Source: an uncultured Phycisphaerales bacterium
Lineage (GTDB): Bacteria; Planctomycetota; Phycisphaerae; Phycisphaerales; UBA1924
Length of the DNA stretch: 5,551 nt
Assembly: GCA_937879825.1 (NCBI GenBank)
Contig: CALFMQ010000487.1
Coordinates: forward strand, 1-5,551
Reading direction: 5' to 3'
Shown: piece after piece, positions 1 through 5,551 of the stretch
How positions within the stretch are numbered: position 1 is the first letter of the stretch
Layout of the letters: every line of letters begins with the position of its first letter
The notes under the pieces: generated by a model
Database searches by the model: none
What the model was told of the DNA's origin: nothing
The model's input: the letters and a program-made list of their open reading frames with translations, nothing else
Translations under genes and position numbers: made by a program

Positions 1-1
1 G

Positions 2-1384
2 CCCCTCGAAGACTCACCCGCGTACAAGTCGGGCGTCGAAGCCGAGGATCTTGTCGTCGCGGTCAACGGCAATTCCATCTGGCAGCGCGACATCGACGAT
101 GTCATCGATGAACTCATGGGCGAGCCCGGCACCGTCGTCATGCTCACCATCGAGCGCCAGGGCGACGCGTCCGATCTTCCCCGCGGCGCGCAGGCCGCGA
201 CGATCACCGACGCCGTCCAGACCGACAACGGCGAGGCCCCCGGCCCGATGACGGGCTCCGTCCGCTTCGACCTCCCCATCACCCGCGACCGGATCATCAC
301 CTCCACCGTTAAGGGCATCCACCGCGAGGGCGACTCGTGGAACTACATGATCGATCCCGTTGACAAGATCGGGTACATCCGCGTCACGCAGTTCACGGGC
401 GGCACAGTCCCCGAACTCTTCAACGCCTGCCGATCGCTCCTGAACGACGGCATGAAGGGCCTGATCCTCGACCTCCGATTCAACGGCGGCGGCTCGCTCG
501 CCGCGGCCATCGATATGGCCGACCTCTTCCTCCGCGAGGGTGTCATCGTCGAGACGCGGGGCCGTTCCGGCCCGCCGCAGCGCGCCTGGGCACGCCCCGA
601 GAACACGCTCCCCGATTTCCCGATGGTCGTCGTTGTCAATGGCGCCAGCGCCAGCGCCTCGGAGGTCGTCTCGGGCGCCTTGTCGGACAACGGCCGCGCC
701 CAGATCCTCGGCGAGCGCACCTTCGGCAAGGGAATCGTCCAGGGTCTTTACAACCTTCCCTCGGGCTCCGGCCAGCTCAAGATCACCGAGCAGTACTACT
801 ACCTCCCCTCCGGGCGCTGCATCCAGCGCGAGGACGACTCCACCGAGTGGGGCGTCGATCCCGACCCCGGCTTCTATGTGCCAATGACCGACGAGCAGGT
901 CACCAACATGCTCCGCCTCCGGCGCGATGAGGACATCATCCGCGCCGATCAGGCGGAGGCGTGCTGCTGGGACGATCCGGCGTGGATCCGCGACCACCTC
1001 GGCGACCCGCAGCTCTCGGCCGCGATGGACGCGATCTCGGCGCGCCTCATCACCGGCGATTGGGCGCCCGTCGGGGGCGACACGCCCCCCGGCACGCTCG
1101 ACCTCGCCGCCCTCAAGACCGCCGAACGCACGCGAGAACTCCTCGTCCGCGAACTGGTCCGCAACGGCAAGCGCATCGAAGCTCTCGAAAAAGCCACCCG
1201 CGGCATGACGCCCCTCGAACCCTTCGACCTCATCCCCGACGACAAACCGCTCGAGGGCGGCCACATCGACATCCGCGACGCCGAGGGCAACATCGTCGCC
1301 ACGCTCAAGATCACCGGCAACGACCTCGAACGCTGGCTCGTTGATGCGCCCGTCGCCAAGGAGGCCGCGGACGGCTCCGAGTAA
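2..1384 (+). CDS. S41 family C-terminal processing peptidase with PDZ domain (5' partial)
   Basis: Serine protease of the Ctp/Tsp (S41) family, expected to act outside the cytoplasmic membrane on protein C-termini. The frame is open to the window edge, so the N-terminus (signal peptide and first domain) is missing; 460 residues are visible. Residues 1-52 read as a PDZ domain (SPAYKSGVEAEDLVVAVNG, then a VVMLTIER strand). The protease core spans about residues 120-265: IGYIRVTQF, DLRFNGGG at 157-164 (family DLRxNPGG), NGASASASE at 213-221 and FGKGIVQ at 241-247. Ser218 (base 653), Lys243 (base 728) and Gln247 (base 740) have the S-x24-K-x3-Q spacing of the CtpB-type catalytic triad, so it looks active. 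The roughly 190 residues after the core are not a domain I recognise; residues about 370-405 are charged and could form a coiled coil. The Met at base 116 lies inside the PDZ domain and is not the start. The specific Ctp subfamily and substrate are unknown. Confidence 0.93.
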   Translation, partial: PLEDSPAYKSGVEAEDLVVAVNGNSIWQRDIDDVIDELMGEPGTVVMLTIERQGDASDLPRGAQAATITDAVQTDNGEAPGPMTGSVRFDLPITRDRIITSTVKGIHREGDSWNYMIDPVDKIGYIRVTQFTGGTVPELFNACRSLLNDGMKGLILDLRFNGGGSLAAAIDMADLFLREGVIVETRGRSGPPQRAWARPENTLPDFPMVVVVNGASASASEVVSGALSDNGRAQILGERTFGKGIVQGLYNLPSGSGQLKITEQYYYLPSGRCIQREDDSTEWGVDPDPGFYVPMTDEQVTNMLRLRRDEDIIRADQAEACCWDDPAWIRDHLGDPQLSAAMDAISARLITGDWAPVGGDTPPGTLDLAALKTAERTRELLVRELVRNGKRIEALEKATRGMTPLEPFDLIPDDKPLEGGHIDIRDAEGNIVATLKITGNDLERWLVDAPVAKEAADGSE

Positions 1385-1394
1385 ACTCGCGCCC

Positions 1395-2471
1395 ATGCGC
1401 ATCCTCGGAATCGAGTCCAGCTGCGACGAGACCGCCGCCGCGATCGTCGACGACGGGCGCGCCGTGCGCTCCAATGTCATCGCGTCCCAGCACGACCTCC
1501 ACGCCGAGTACGCGGGCGTCGTCCCCGAGATCGCCAGCCGCGCCCACGCCGAGCGCATCAGCGCCGTCATCGACCGCGCCCTCCGCGAAGCGGGGTGCAA
1601 ACTCTCTGACATCGACGCCGTCGCCGTCGGCAACCGACCGGGGCTCATCGGCGCGCTCCTTGTCGGCGTTTCCGCCGCAAAGGCGCTGGCGTGGTCGCTC
1701 GATAAGCCCATCATCGGCGTGGATCATGTCGTCGCGCACCTCTACGCCGGACTCCTCGACGACCCCGACTGGACGTTGGAGTCCGTCTTCCCCGCTATCG
1801 GCCTCGTCGTCTCGGGCGGCCACACCGCGATGTACGACCTGGATGCGCCCCTTGCCATCCGCCGCGTCGGCGCCACCATCGACGACGCCATCGGCGAGGC
1901 CTACGACAAGGCCGCCACCATCCTCAATCTCGCGCACCCCGGTGGCCCCAAGCTCGACCGGCTCGCGCAGTCCGGCGACGAACGCGCCCACGACTTCCCC
2001 ATCTCCCGCCTCGCGCCCGACTCCCTCGACTTCTCGTTCTCAGGACTCAAAACCGCCGTGCTCTACACCGTCCGCGGCAACCCGGGCAAACAACAAGGCG
2101 GCGCACCGGGATCGTTCGAACGAGACGCTTCAGACCTCACCGAACAACAAGTCGCGGATGTCGCCGCGAGTTTCCAGCGCGCCGCCGTCAGCGCTGTCAT
2201 CCTCAAACTCGAACGCCTCCTGGAACGCTGCGACGCCAAGCCGCGCACGCTCCTTGTCGGCGGGGGCGTCAGCGCCAACTCGCGCCTCCGCGCCGAACTC
2301 CTCGCGCTGGGCGAGCGCAACAACCTGAGTGTGCGCCTCCCCAGGATGGCCTACTGCCTCGACAACGCGGCCATGCTCGCCGGCCTCGCCCACCAGCGAC
2401 TCATCACCGGAGACGCCGACGATCTGTCGCTCACCGCCTCGCCGTCGAGCACCGCCGGACTCGCAACATGA
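1395..2471 (+). CDS. tsaD: tRNA N6-adenosine threonylcarbamoyltransferase TsaD
   Basis: Transfers the threonylcarbamoyl group from threonylcarbamoyl-AMP to A37 of ANN-decoding tRNAs, forming t6A; works in the cytoplasm with TsaB and TsaE (not in this window). The 358-residue protein opens with MRILGIESSCDETAAAIVDDG, the ASKHA-fold phosphate loop. His111 and His115 (DHVVAHLYA) and Asp323 (CLDNAAMLA) match the metal ligands of the family (H111, H115 and D300 in E. coli). Also present are VSGGHT (139-144), DDAIGEAYDK (163-172), FSFSGLKT (213-220) and GGGVSANSRLR (289-299). The start at 1395 places the first strand at the N-terminus as in relatives; an in-frame ATG at 1341 would lie inside the protease gene. 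The start is 10 nt after the protease stop with no strong Shine-Dalgarno, so it may rely on coupling. The region at about 228-247 is longer than in E. coli TsaD by some 15-20 residues. All catalytic positions are present. Confidence 0.97.
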   Translation: MRILGIESSCDETAAAIVDDGRAVRSNVIASQHDLHAEYAGVVPEIASRAHAERISAVIDRALREAGCKLSDIDAVAVGNRPGLIGALLVGVSAAKALAWSLDKPIIGVDHVVAHLYAGLLDDPDWTLESVFPAIGLVVSGGHTAMYDLDAPLAIRRVGATIDDAIGEAYDKAATILNLAHPGGPKLDRLAQSGDERAHDFPISRLAPDSLDFSFSGLKTAVLYTVRGNPGKQQGGAPGSFERDASDLTEQQVADVAASFQRAAVSAVILKLERLLERCDAKPRTLLVGGGVSANSRLRAELLALGERNNLSVRLPRMAYCLDNAAMLAGLAHQRLITGDADDLSLTASPSSTAGLAT

Positions 2472-3019
2472 ACGCGATCCTCGACCCGTGGCCCCATCCC
2501 GCCTGCCTCGATGACGACACGCTGCTGGCCCAATGCGCCATGGGCAAGGGGCGTTCGGGCGGCCCCGGCGGCCAGCACCGCAACAAGGTCGAGACGCTCG
2601 TCATCCTCACGCACAAACCCACCTCCATCGAGGCCCACGCCGGCGAGCGGCGCTCCGTCATGGAGAACAAGCGCGTCGCGCTCAAACGCCTCCGCCTGAA
2701 ACTCGCCGTCGAACACCGCACGGCCGTCCCGCTCGGCGACATCGGCTCGGCGCTGTGGCGCTCGCGCCTCCTCCGCCAGCGCGACGCCCAGGGCAAGACG
2801 ATCACGCGCATCTCGTGCAACCCCGGACACCGCGACTACCCCTCGCTCCTCGCCGAGGCGATGGATGTCATCGACGCGTGCGCGTTCGACCTCACCCGCG
2901 CCGGCGTCCGCCTCGATGTCAGCGCGAGCCAGCTCGTCAAGCTTCTGCGCGAGCATCCCGCCGCGCTCGTGCGCGTCAACGAACAACGCAAAGCCATAGG
3001 CGAGCGCCCGCTCCGCTGA
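2468..3019 (+). CDS. Peptide chain release factor-like protein (GGQ domain, stand-alone)
   Basis: A 183-residue protein built round the catalytic domain of class I release factors, which hydrolyses peptidyl-tRNA in the ribosome. GRSGGPGGQHRNK holds the GGQ at 34-36; THKPTSIEAHAGERRS and the following NKRVALKRLRLKLA helix (to residue 80) are the usual continuation of the RF-1 domain. The stop-codon recognition domains of RF1/RF2 are absent, and so is the long Lys/Arg-rich tail that lets ArfB (YaeJ) sense an empty mRNA channel. Instead residues about 121-183 are helical, with DLTRAGVRLDVSASQLVKLL (141-160) resembling a Fis-like helix-turn-helix. I recall similar short proteins in Planctomycetota, but cannot confirm this here. 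The start codon overlaps the tsaD stop (ATGA, 2468-2471), which suggests translational coupling. A ribosome-rescue role is inference from the GGQ motif; the RF-1 family assignment itself is firm. Confidence 0.88.
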   Translation: MNAILDPWPHPACLDDDTLLAQCAMGKGRSGGPGGQHRNKVETLVILTHKPTSIEAHAGERRSVMENKRVALKRLRLKLAVEHRTAVPLGDIGSALWRSRLLRQRDAQGKTITRISCNPGHRDYPSLLAEAMDVIDACAFDLTRAGVRLDVSASQLVKLLREHPAALVRVNEQRKAIGERPLR

Positions 3020-3028
3020 CAAACCGCC

Positions 3029-4678
3029 TCACCCGCCGGTGCGGGTCGCGCCGCCACCCGGCTCGCCGCGCGCCCGCAGGGCGAGCAGCACCTCGGTGTA
3101 TCCATCCTCGGCGGTCGGGGGCGACTCGTGAATGATCCACGAACGCCACTCGTCGGACACATCGTCGGCGAACTCTTCGCGGGTCACGACCCAGATCGTC
3201 TCTTCGGGCGGGTAGTTGTCGATGTCATCGAGGTCGCGAACCCGCTCCACGGCCCGATCCGTCGCGTACACGAGCACGGCCTCGTCTACGCGCCATGTGT
3301 ATAGCGGGTCGTCATCGGGCACGCGCTCCGCGACCACCTCCGCGAATCGCCATTCTTCGTACCGCTGCTCGCCCCACCACCCGTGCAGGTGGCCCGTCAG
3401 GGTGAAGAGCGCCGCCCACGCGAAGACAGCAGCGCCGACCGTCACGCCGCACGCCGCCCGGCGGCACGACACCGCCGCCATCACCGCGGCCCCGATCACC
3501 AGCGCCATCACCACCACGACCACCGGGCCGACGCGCATGGGCTGACTCACCTCGATCAGCGCCGCCCCCGCGCCGACCACGATCAGGATGACCATGAAGG
3601 TCCCGAACATGCGCACCGAGCGCCGGGGCGTCATCACGCGCATCGCGCCCAGCGTTCCCGCCGCGCTCATGACCGCCAGCGCCGGCGCGATCGGGATCAG
3701 GTAGTACCACCGCCGATGATCCGGGATCGTCATCACCACGAGCGTCGCGATCACGATCCAGAACAGAACGCGCACCGCCTCAAAGTCCGACGACCGCTTG
3801 CTCCACGGCGCAAACAGCCCGAGCACCACGCACGGCGCCCACGGGAGCAGCAGCCGGAACGGCGCGTGCAGGTAGTACGCCGACACGTGCGCCAACAACC
3901 CGCTTCCCTCATCCCCCGAGCTGTTCCCGATGAGTTCGTGGTACCACACATCCACCGTCTCCGGCGCATGCACGATCAACGCCGCCGCCCACGGCCCGAC
4001 GATCAGCACGAGAACGACCAGCCCCATGAACGGGCGAGTCACCGCCGGCACCCGCCTGGCCTGGCGCGACACCAACAGGTGCACGACCACACCGAGCAGA
4101 ATCAGCCCCGGCAGGTGGGGCCCCTTGGCCAGCGTCGCCAACCCGAAGCCGATCCATCCCACGAGCGCGCCGCGCCGCTGCGCAGCGGTCCGGTCCCCCG
4201 CCAGCGTCGCGCGCACGAATCCGAGTGTCGTCAGCCCGCCCAGCGCGCCGTACACCATCTCCGGGCGCGCGCTGTTGGTCAGCGTGAAGTACCCGACGCT
4301 CGTGGCGAGCAACAACCCCGCGAGCACACCCATCGCGCGCCCCCCCACGCGCCACCCCAGCGCCATCGTCACCCCCACCAGCGCGATCCCCGCCAACCAC
4401 GACGGCAGCCGCGCCGCCCACTCGGGCACATCTCCCGCGCCCGGAATCACCTTGGCGACGCCGATGACGAGCCAATACATCAGGGGCGGCTTCTTGAGAC
4501 GCGCCTCGTCATTGAAACTCGGCACGAGGTAGTCCCCCGACGCCATCATCTCGCGCGCCGACTGGGCCACCAGCACTTCGTGCCCGTCGAGCGGGCGGTT
4601 CGAGAGCACACCCCCCATCGGCACCAGCGCCGCGACGATCAAGACAAGCGCGATCCACAGCCGCGATCGACCACCCGT
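3029..4678 (-). CDS. ArnT/GT39-family polytopic glycosyltransferase
   Basis: Integral membrane transferase of the ArnT/PMT (GT-C) type, which moves a sugar from a polyprenyl-phosphate carrier to a lipid or protein on the outer face of the membrane; the substrates cannot be told. From the proposed start it has 549 residues, about the size of ArnT. TM1 (about 7-25) is followed by the family's first loop: GHEVLVAQSAREM (32-44), then SGDYLVPSFNDEARLKKPPL (47-66), matching the ArnT pattern DE..YAEI.REM.SGDW.VP....FEKPP. Many hydrophobic segments follow up to about 428, including ATLAKGP (181-187) and HRRWYYLIPIAPALA (321-335). A soluble C-terminal domain (about 430-549) is rich in Asp, Glu and Trp. 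The start is uncertain: no ATG, GTG or TTG lies between the upstream gene's stop and TM1. ACG at 4678 has a good Shine-Dalgarno; the first canonical codon, TTG at 4642, would cut TM1. It is the last gene of a dapF-GNAT-transferase string. The family call is firm, the start weak. Confidence 0.85.
   Translation of the reverse strand, partial: TGGRSRLWIALVLIVAALVPMGGVLSNRPLDGHEVLVAQSAREMMASGDYLVPSFNDEARLKKPPLMYWLVIGVAKVIPGAGDVPEWAARLPSWLAGIALVGVTMALGWRVGGRAMGVLAGLLLATSVGYFTLTNSARPEMVYGALGGLTTLGFVRATLAGDRTAAQRRGALVGWIGFGLATLAKGPHLPGLILLGVVVHLLVSRQARRVPAVTRPFMGLVVLVLIVGPWAAALIVHAPETVDVWYHELIGNSSGDEGSGLLAHVSAYYLHAPFRLLLPWAPCVVLGLFAPWSKRSSDFEAVRVLFWIVIATLVVMTIPDHRRWYYLIPIAPALAVMSAAGTLGAMRVMTPRRSVRMFGTFMVILIVVGAGAALIEVSQPMRVGPVVVVVMALVIGAAVMAAVSCRRAACGVTVGAAVFAWAALFTLTGHLHGWWGEQRYEEWRFAEVVAERVPDDDPLYTWRVDEAVLVYATDRAVERVRDLDDIDNYPPEETIWVVTREEFADDVSDEWRSWIIHESPPTAEDGYTEVLLALRARGEPGGGATRTGG
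3031..3046. terminator. Hairpin at the convergent gene junction, possible bidirectional terminator
   Basis: A perfect inverted repeat, ACCCGC-CGGT-GCGGGT (6-bp stem, 4-nt loop), begins 12 nt past the plus-strand stop and lies in the last codons of the minus-strand glycosyltransferase gene. Its place between two convergent genes suits a terminator serving both strands. Neither side carries a clear run of T, so a classical intrinsic terminator is not shown; in G+C-rich genomes such hairpins can also arise by chance. Confidence 0.3.
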
Positions 4679-4682
4679 CGCT

Positions 4683-4689
4683 TCACTCC
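4683..4689 (-). promoter_or_regulatory. Shine-Dalgarno-like GGAGTGA ahead of the glycosyltransferase
   Basis: On the minus strand GGAGTGA lies between the acetyltransferase stop (4711) and the first transmembrane segment of the next gene. Counting from GGAG, 7 nt separate it from the in-frame ACG at 4678, a normal ribosome-binding distance. A GTG overlapping it (4686-4684) is in another frame and soon meets a stop. This is the main support for placing the start at ACG. Confidence 0.4.
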
Positions 4690-4710
4690 GTTCGTGATGG
4701 TCCGGGTCGG

Positions 4711-5265
4711 CTACTTCTGGTACTCCTCGCGCAACAGCCCCACCATCACATCGTCCCGCAACTCGCCCAGCCGCACAAACTGCTTCCGACGGATGCCCTC
4801 GCGCACGAACCCCGCCTTCTCCAGCACCCGCCCCGACGCCGGGTTGTCCATGAAATAGCACGCGCACAACTTCCGCACACCCCAATCCTCGAACGCGTGC
4901 CGGACCACCGCGCCCAGCGACTCCGTGGCGTAGCCGCAGCCCGCGTGCGCCGGATCGATCACGTACCCGACCTCCGCCGTCCCGTGCTCCCGGTTAAGCC
5001 CGAAGAACCCGGTCGAACCGATCCCCTCGCCGGTTGCTTTCAGCCGTATCGCGAAGCACACACCGGTCCCCTCCTCGAGCGACTTCATCTGCTTCGCCAG
5101 CCGCTCGATTGCAAACTCCCGAGTGAAGGGGTGCGGGAAAGTCCCCGTGTTCCGGGCCACGGCCAGATGCGAGCCCACCCGGATGAAGTCCTCCAGATCC
5201 GCCTCGCAGGTCGGCCGGAGAACAAGGCGGTCGGTCGTCAGCACAATCGGCTCGTCAGGTTTCAT
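4711..5265 (-). CDS. GNAT N-acetyltransferase, RimJ/RimL type
   Basis: Acetyl-CoA-dependent N-acetyltransferase of 184 residues, cytoplasmic. LTTDRLVLRPTCEADLEDF (9-27) is the typical RimJ/RimL-like opening strand and helix. EVGYVIDPAHAGCGYATESL (98-117) holds motif A with the acetyl-CoA pyrophosphate loop (family R/Q-x-x-G-x-G/A; here AHAGCGYA). NPASGRVLEKAGF (141-153) is the conserved motif B region. The ATG at 5265 was chosen because it overlaps the dapF stop as ATGA and starts just ahead of the first conserved strand; in-frame ATGs at 5277 and 5292 are possible but only extend into dapF. No strong Shine-Dalgarno is visible, so translation may be coupled to dapF. RimJ and RimL acetylate the N-termini of ribosomal proteins, but this wide family also includes enzymes acting on amino acids, antibiotics and other small molecules, and the target here is unknown. 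Confidence 0.92.
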   Translation of the reverse strand: MKPDEPIVLTTDRLVLRPTCEADLEDFIRVGSHLAVARNTGTFPHPFTREFAIERLAKQMKSLEEGTGVCFAIRLKATGEGIGSTGFFGLNREHGTAEVGYVIDPAHAGCGYATESLGAVVRHAFEDWGVRKLCACYFMDNPASGRVLEKAGFVREGIRRKQFVRLGELRDDVMVGLLREEYQK

Positions 5266-5551
5266 GTTGCGCACCATTTCCCGCTGAAGCATTCCGCCAC
5301 CGGACCCCCCAGCCACACGCACCCGCTCGACTCGTCCCAACGCACATCCAGCACGCCCCCCGACATGTGCACCGCCACATGCCGCTCCGCCAGCCCCCGA
5401 ACCGCGCCCGCCACGCACACCGCGCACGCGCCCGTCCCGCACGCCATCGTCATCCCGGCGCCGCGCTCCCAGGTCGCGACCTCCACGATCCGCGGCTCCA
5501 CAATCCGCGCCCAATGCACATTCATCCGCTCCGGGAATGCATCGTGCCGCT
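5262..5551 (-). CDS. dapF: Diaminopimelate epimerase, C-terminal part (5' partial)
   Basis: Interconverts LL- and meso-diaminopimelate, the last step before meso-DAP goes to lysine and peptidoglycan; cytoplasmic. Only the last 95 residues are in the window and the frame runs off the right edge. FPERMNVHWA matches the family FP-x-R-x-NV-x-F segment. WERGAGMTMACGTGACA holds the conserved Glu of the ERG turn and the second catalytic Cys in ACGTGAC; the first catalytic Cys lies outside the window. The end, from HVAVHMSGGVLDVRW to GPVAECFSG, fits the closing strands and the GPA-x-x-VF-x-G motif. The ATG at 5525 is internal to a conserved segment, so it is not the start. The stop overlaps the acetyltransferase start as ATGA. 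Cysteines in this tail are rather many (CVCVAG, SSGCVW, AECFSG, KWCAT), a mild oddity. Confidence 0.95.
   Translation of the reverse strand, partial: RHDAFPERMNVHWARIVEPRIVEVATWERGAGMTMACGTGACAVCVAGAVRGLAERHVAVHMSGGVLDVRWDESSGCVWLGGPVAECFSGKWCAT

Noticed and set aside
641..658. Short tandem repeat GCCAGC in the protease gene
   Set aside because: It simply encodes the conserved ASASA of the catalytic-serine motif.
1341..1394. Upstream in-frame ATG for tsaD
   Set aside because: It would add 18 Arg/Pro-rich residues and overlap the protease; family members start directly at the first strand (MRILGIESSCDE).
14..1714. A 566-codon open frame on the minus strand opposite the protease and the start of tsaD
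   Set aside because: Its protein is Ala/Gly/Asp/Val-rich with no recognisable motif, and it lies opposite two genes with clear catalytic motifs. Long antisense frames of this kind are expected in G+C-rich DNA.
1311..1991. A 226-codon minus-strand frame opposite tsaD
   Set aside because: No motif and an acidic Gly/Val/Asp-rich composition; it is opposite intact tsaD.
3383..4858. A 491-codon open frame on the plus strand opposite the glycosyltransferase
   Set aside because: The product is an Arg/His/Pro-rich string without hydrophobic core or motif, the usual shadow of a membrane protein gene in G+C-rich DNA.
4679..4885. Glycosyltransferase start at ATG 4885
   Set aside because: The added 69 residues are Gly/Arg-rich out-of-frame reading of the acetyltransferase gene, with no membrane or signal character.
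5266..5514. Longer starts for the acetyltransferase (ATG at 5277, 5292 or 5514)
   Set aside because: The extension to 5514 is a Gly/Arg/Ala-rich shadow of dapF. The short extensions lack support, while 5265 gives an ATGA overlap with the dapF stop.

Overview
This is a G+C-rich (roughly two thirds by eye), almost fully coding bacterial chromosome segment with six protein genes in two convergent gene strings. No RNA gene, mobile element, CRISPR array or stretch over 300 bases without a gene was seen. The gene content points tentatively to a planctomycete of the Phycisphaerae type. The clues are a short GGQ release-factor-like protein of a kind I associate with Planctomycetota, an S41 protease with a long family-specific C-terminal region, and an ArnT/GT39-like transferase with a variant first motif. 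This assignment is inference; no marker gene in the window proves it.

Plus strand, 2-3019: the 3' part of an S41 (C-terminal processing) protease with its PDZ domain and Ser-Lys-Gln catalytic residues intact, then tsaD (tRNA t6A synthesis), then the GGQ-domain protein. The gap between the protease and tsaD is 10 nt, and tsaD and the GGQ gene overlap by ATGA, so the three are probably co-transcribed. Two of them serve translation (t6A modification of tRNA and a ribosome-directed hydrolase-like factor). The protease belongs to envelope or periplasmic protein quality control.

Minus strand, 5551-3029: the 3' end of dapF (diaminopimelate epimerase, for lysine and peptidoglycan), then a RimJ/RimL-type GNAT acetyltransferase starting in an ATGA overlap with dapF, then a polytopic ArnT/GT39-family glycosyltransferase. 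The two strings converge with only 9 bp between stop codons, and a small perfect hairpin sits at the junction.

The points most worth a second look are these. The glycosyltransferase has no ATG, GTG or TTG start in a sensible place, but has an ACG codon with a well-spaced Shine-Dalgarno-like sequence. The same protein has substitutions at positions where ArnT relatives usually carry acidic residues. The GGQ protein has a helix-turn-helix-like C-terminus in place of the ArfB basic tail or a stop-codon recognition domain. I found no convincing evidence for a wholly new multi-gene system; most of the window is housekeeping and envelope genes.
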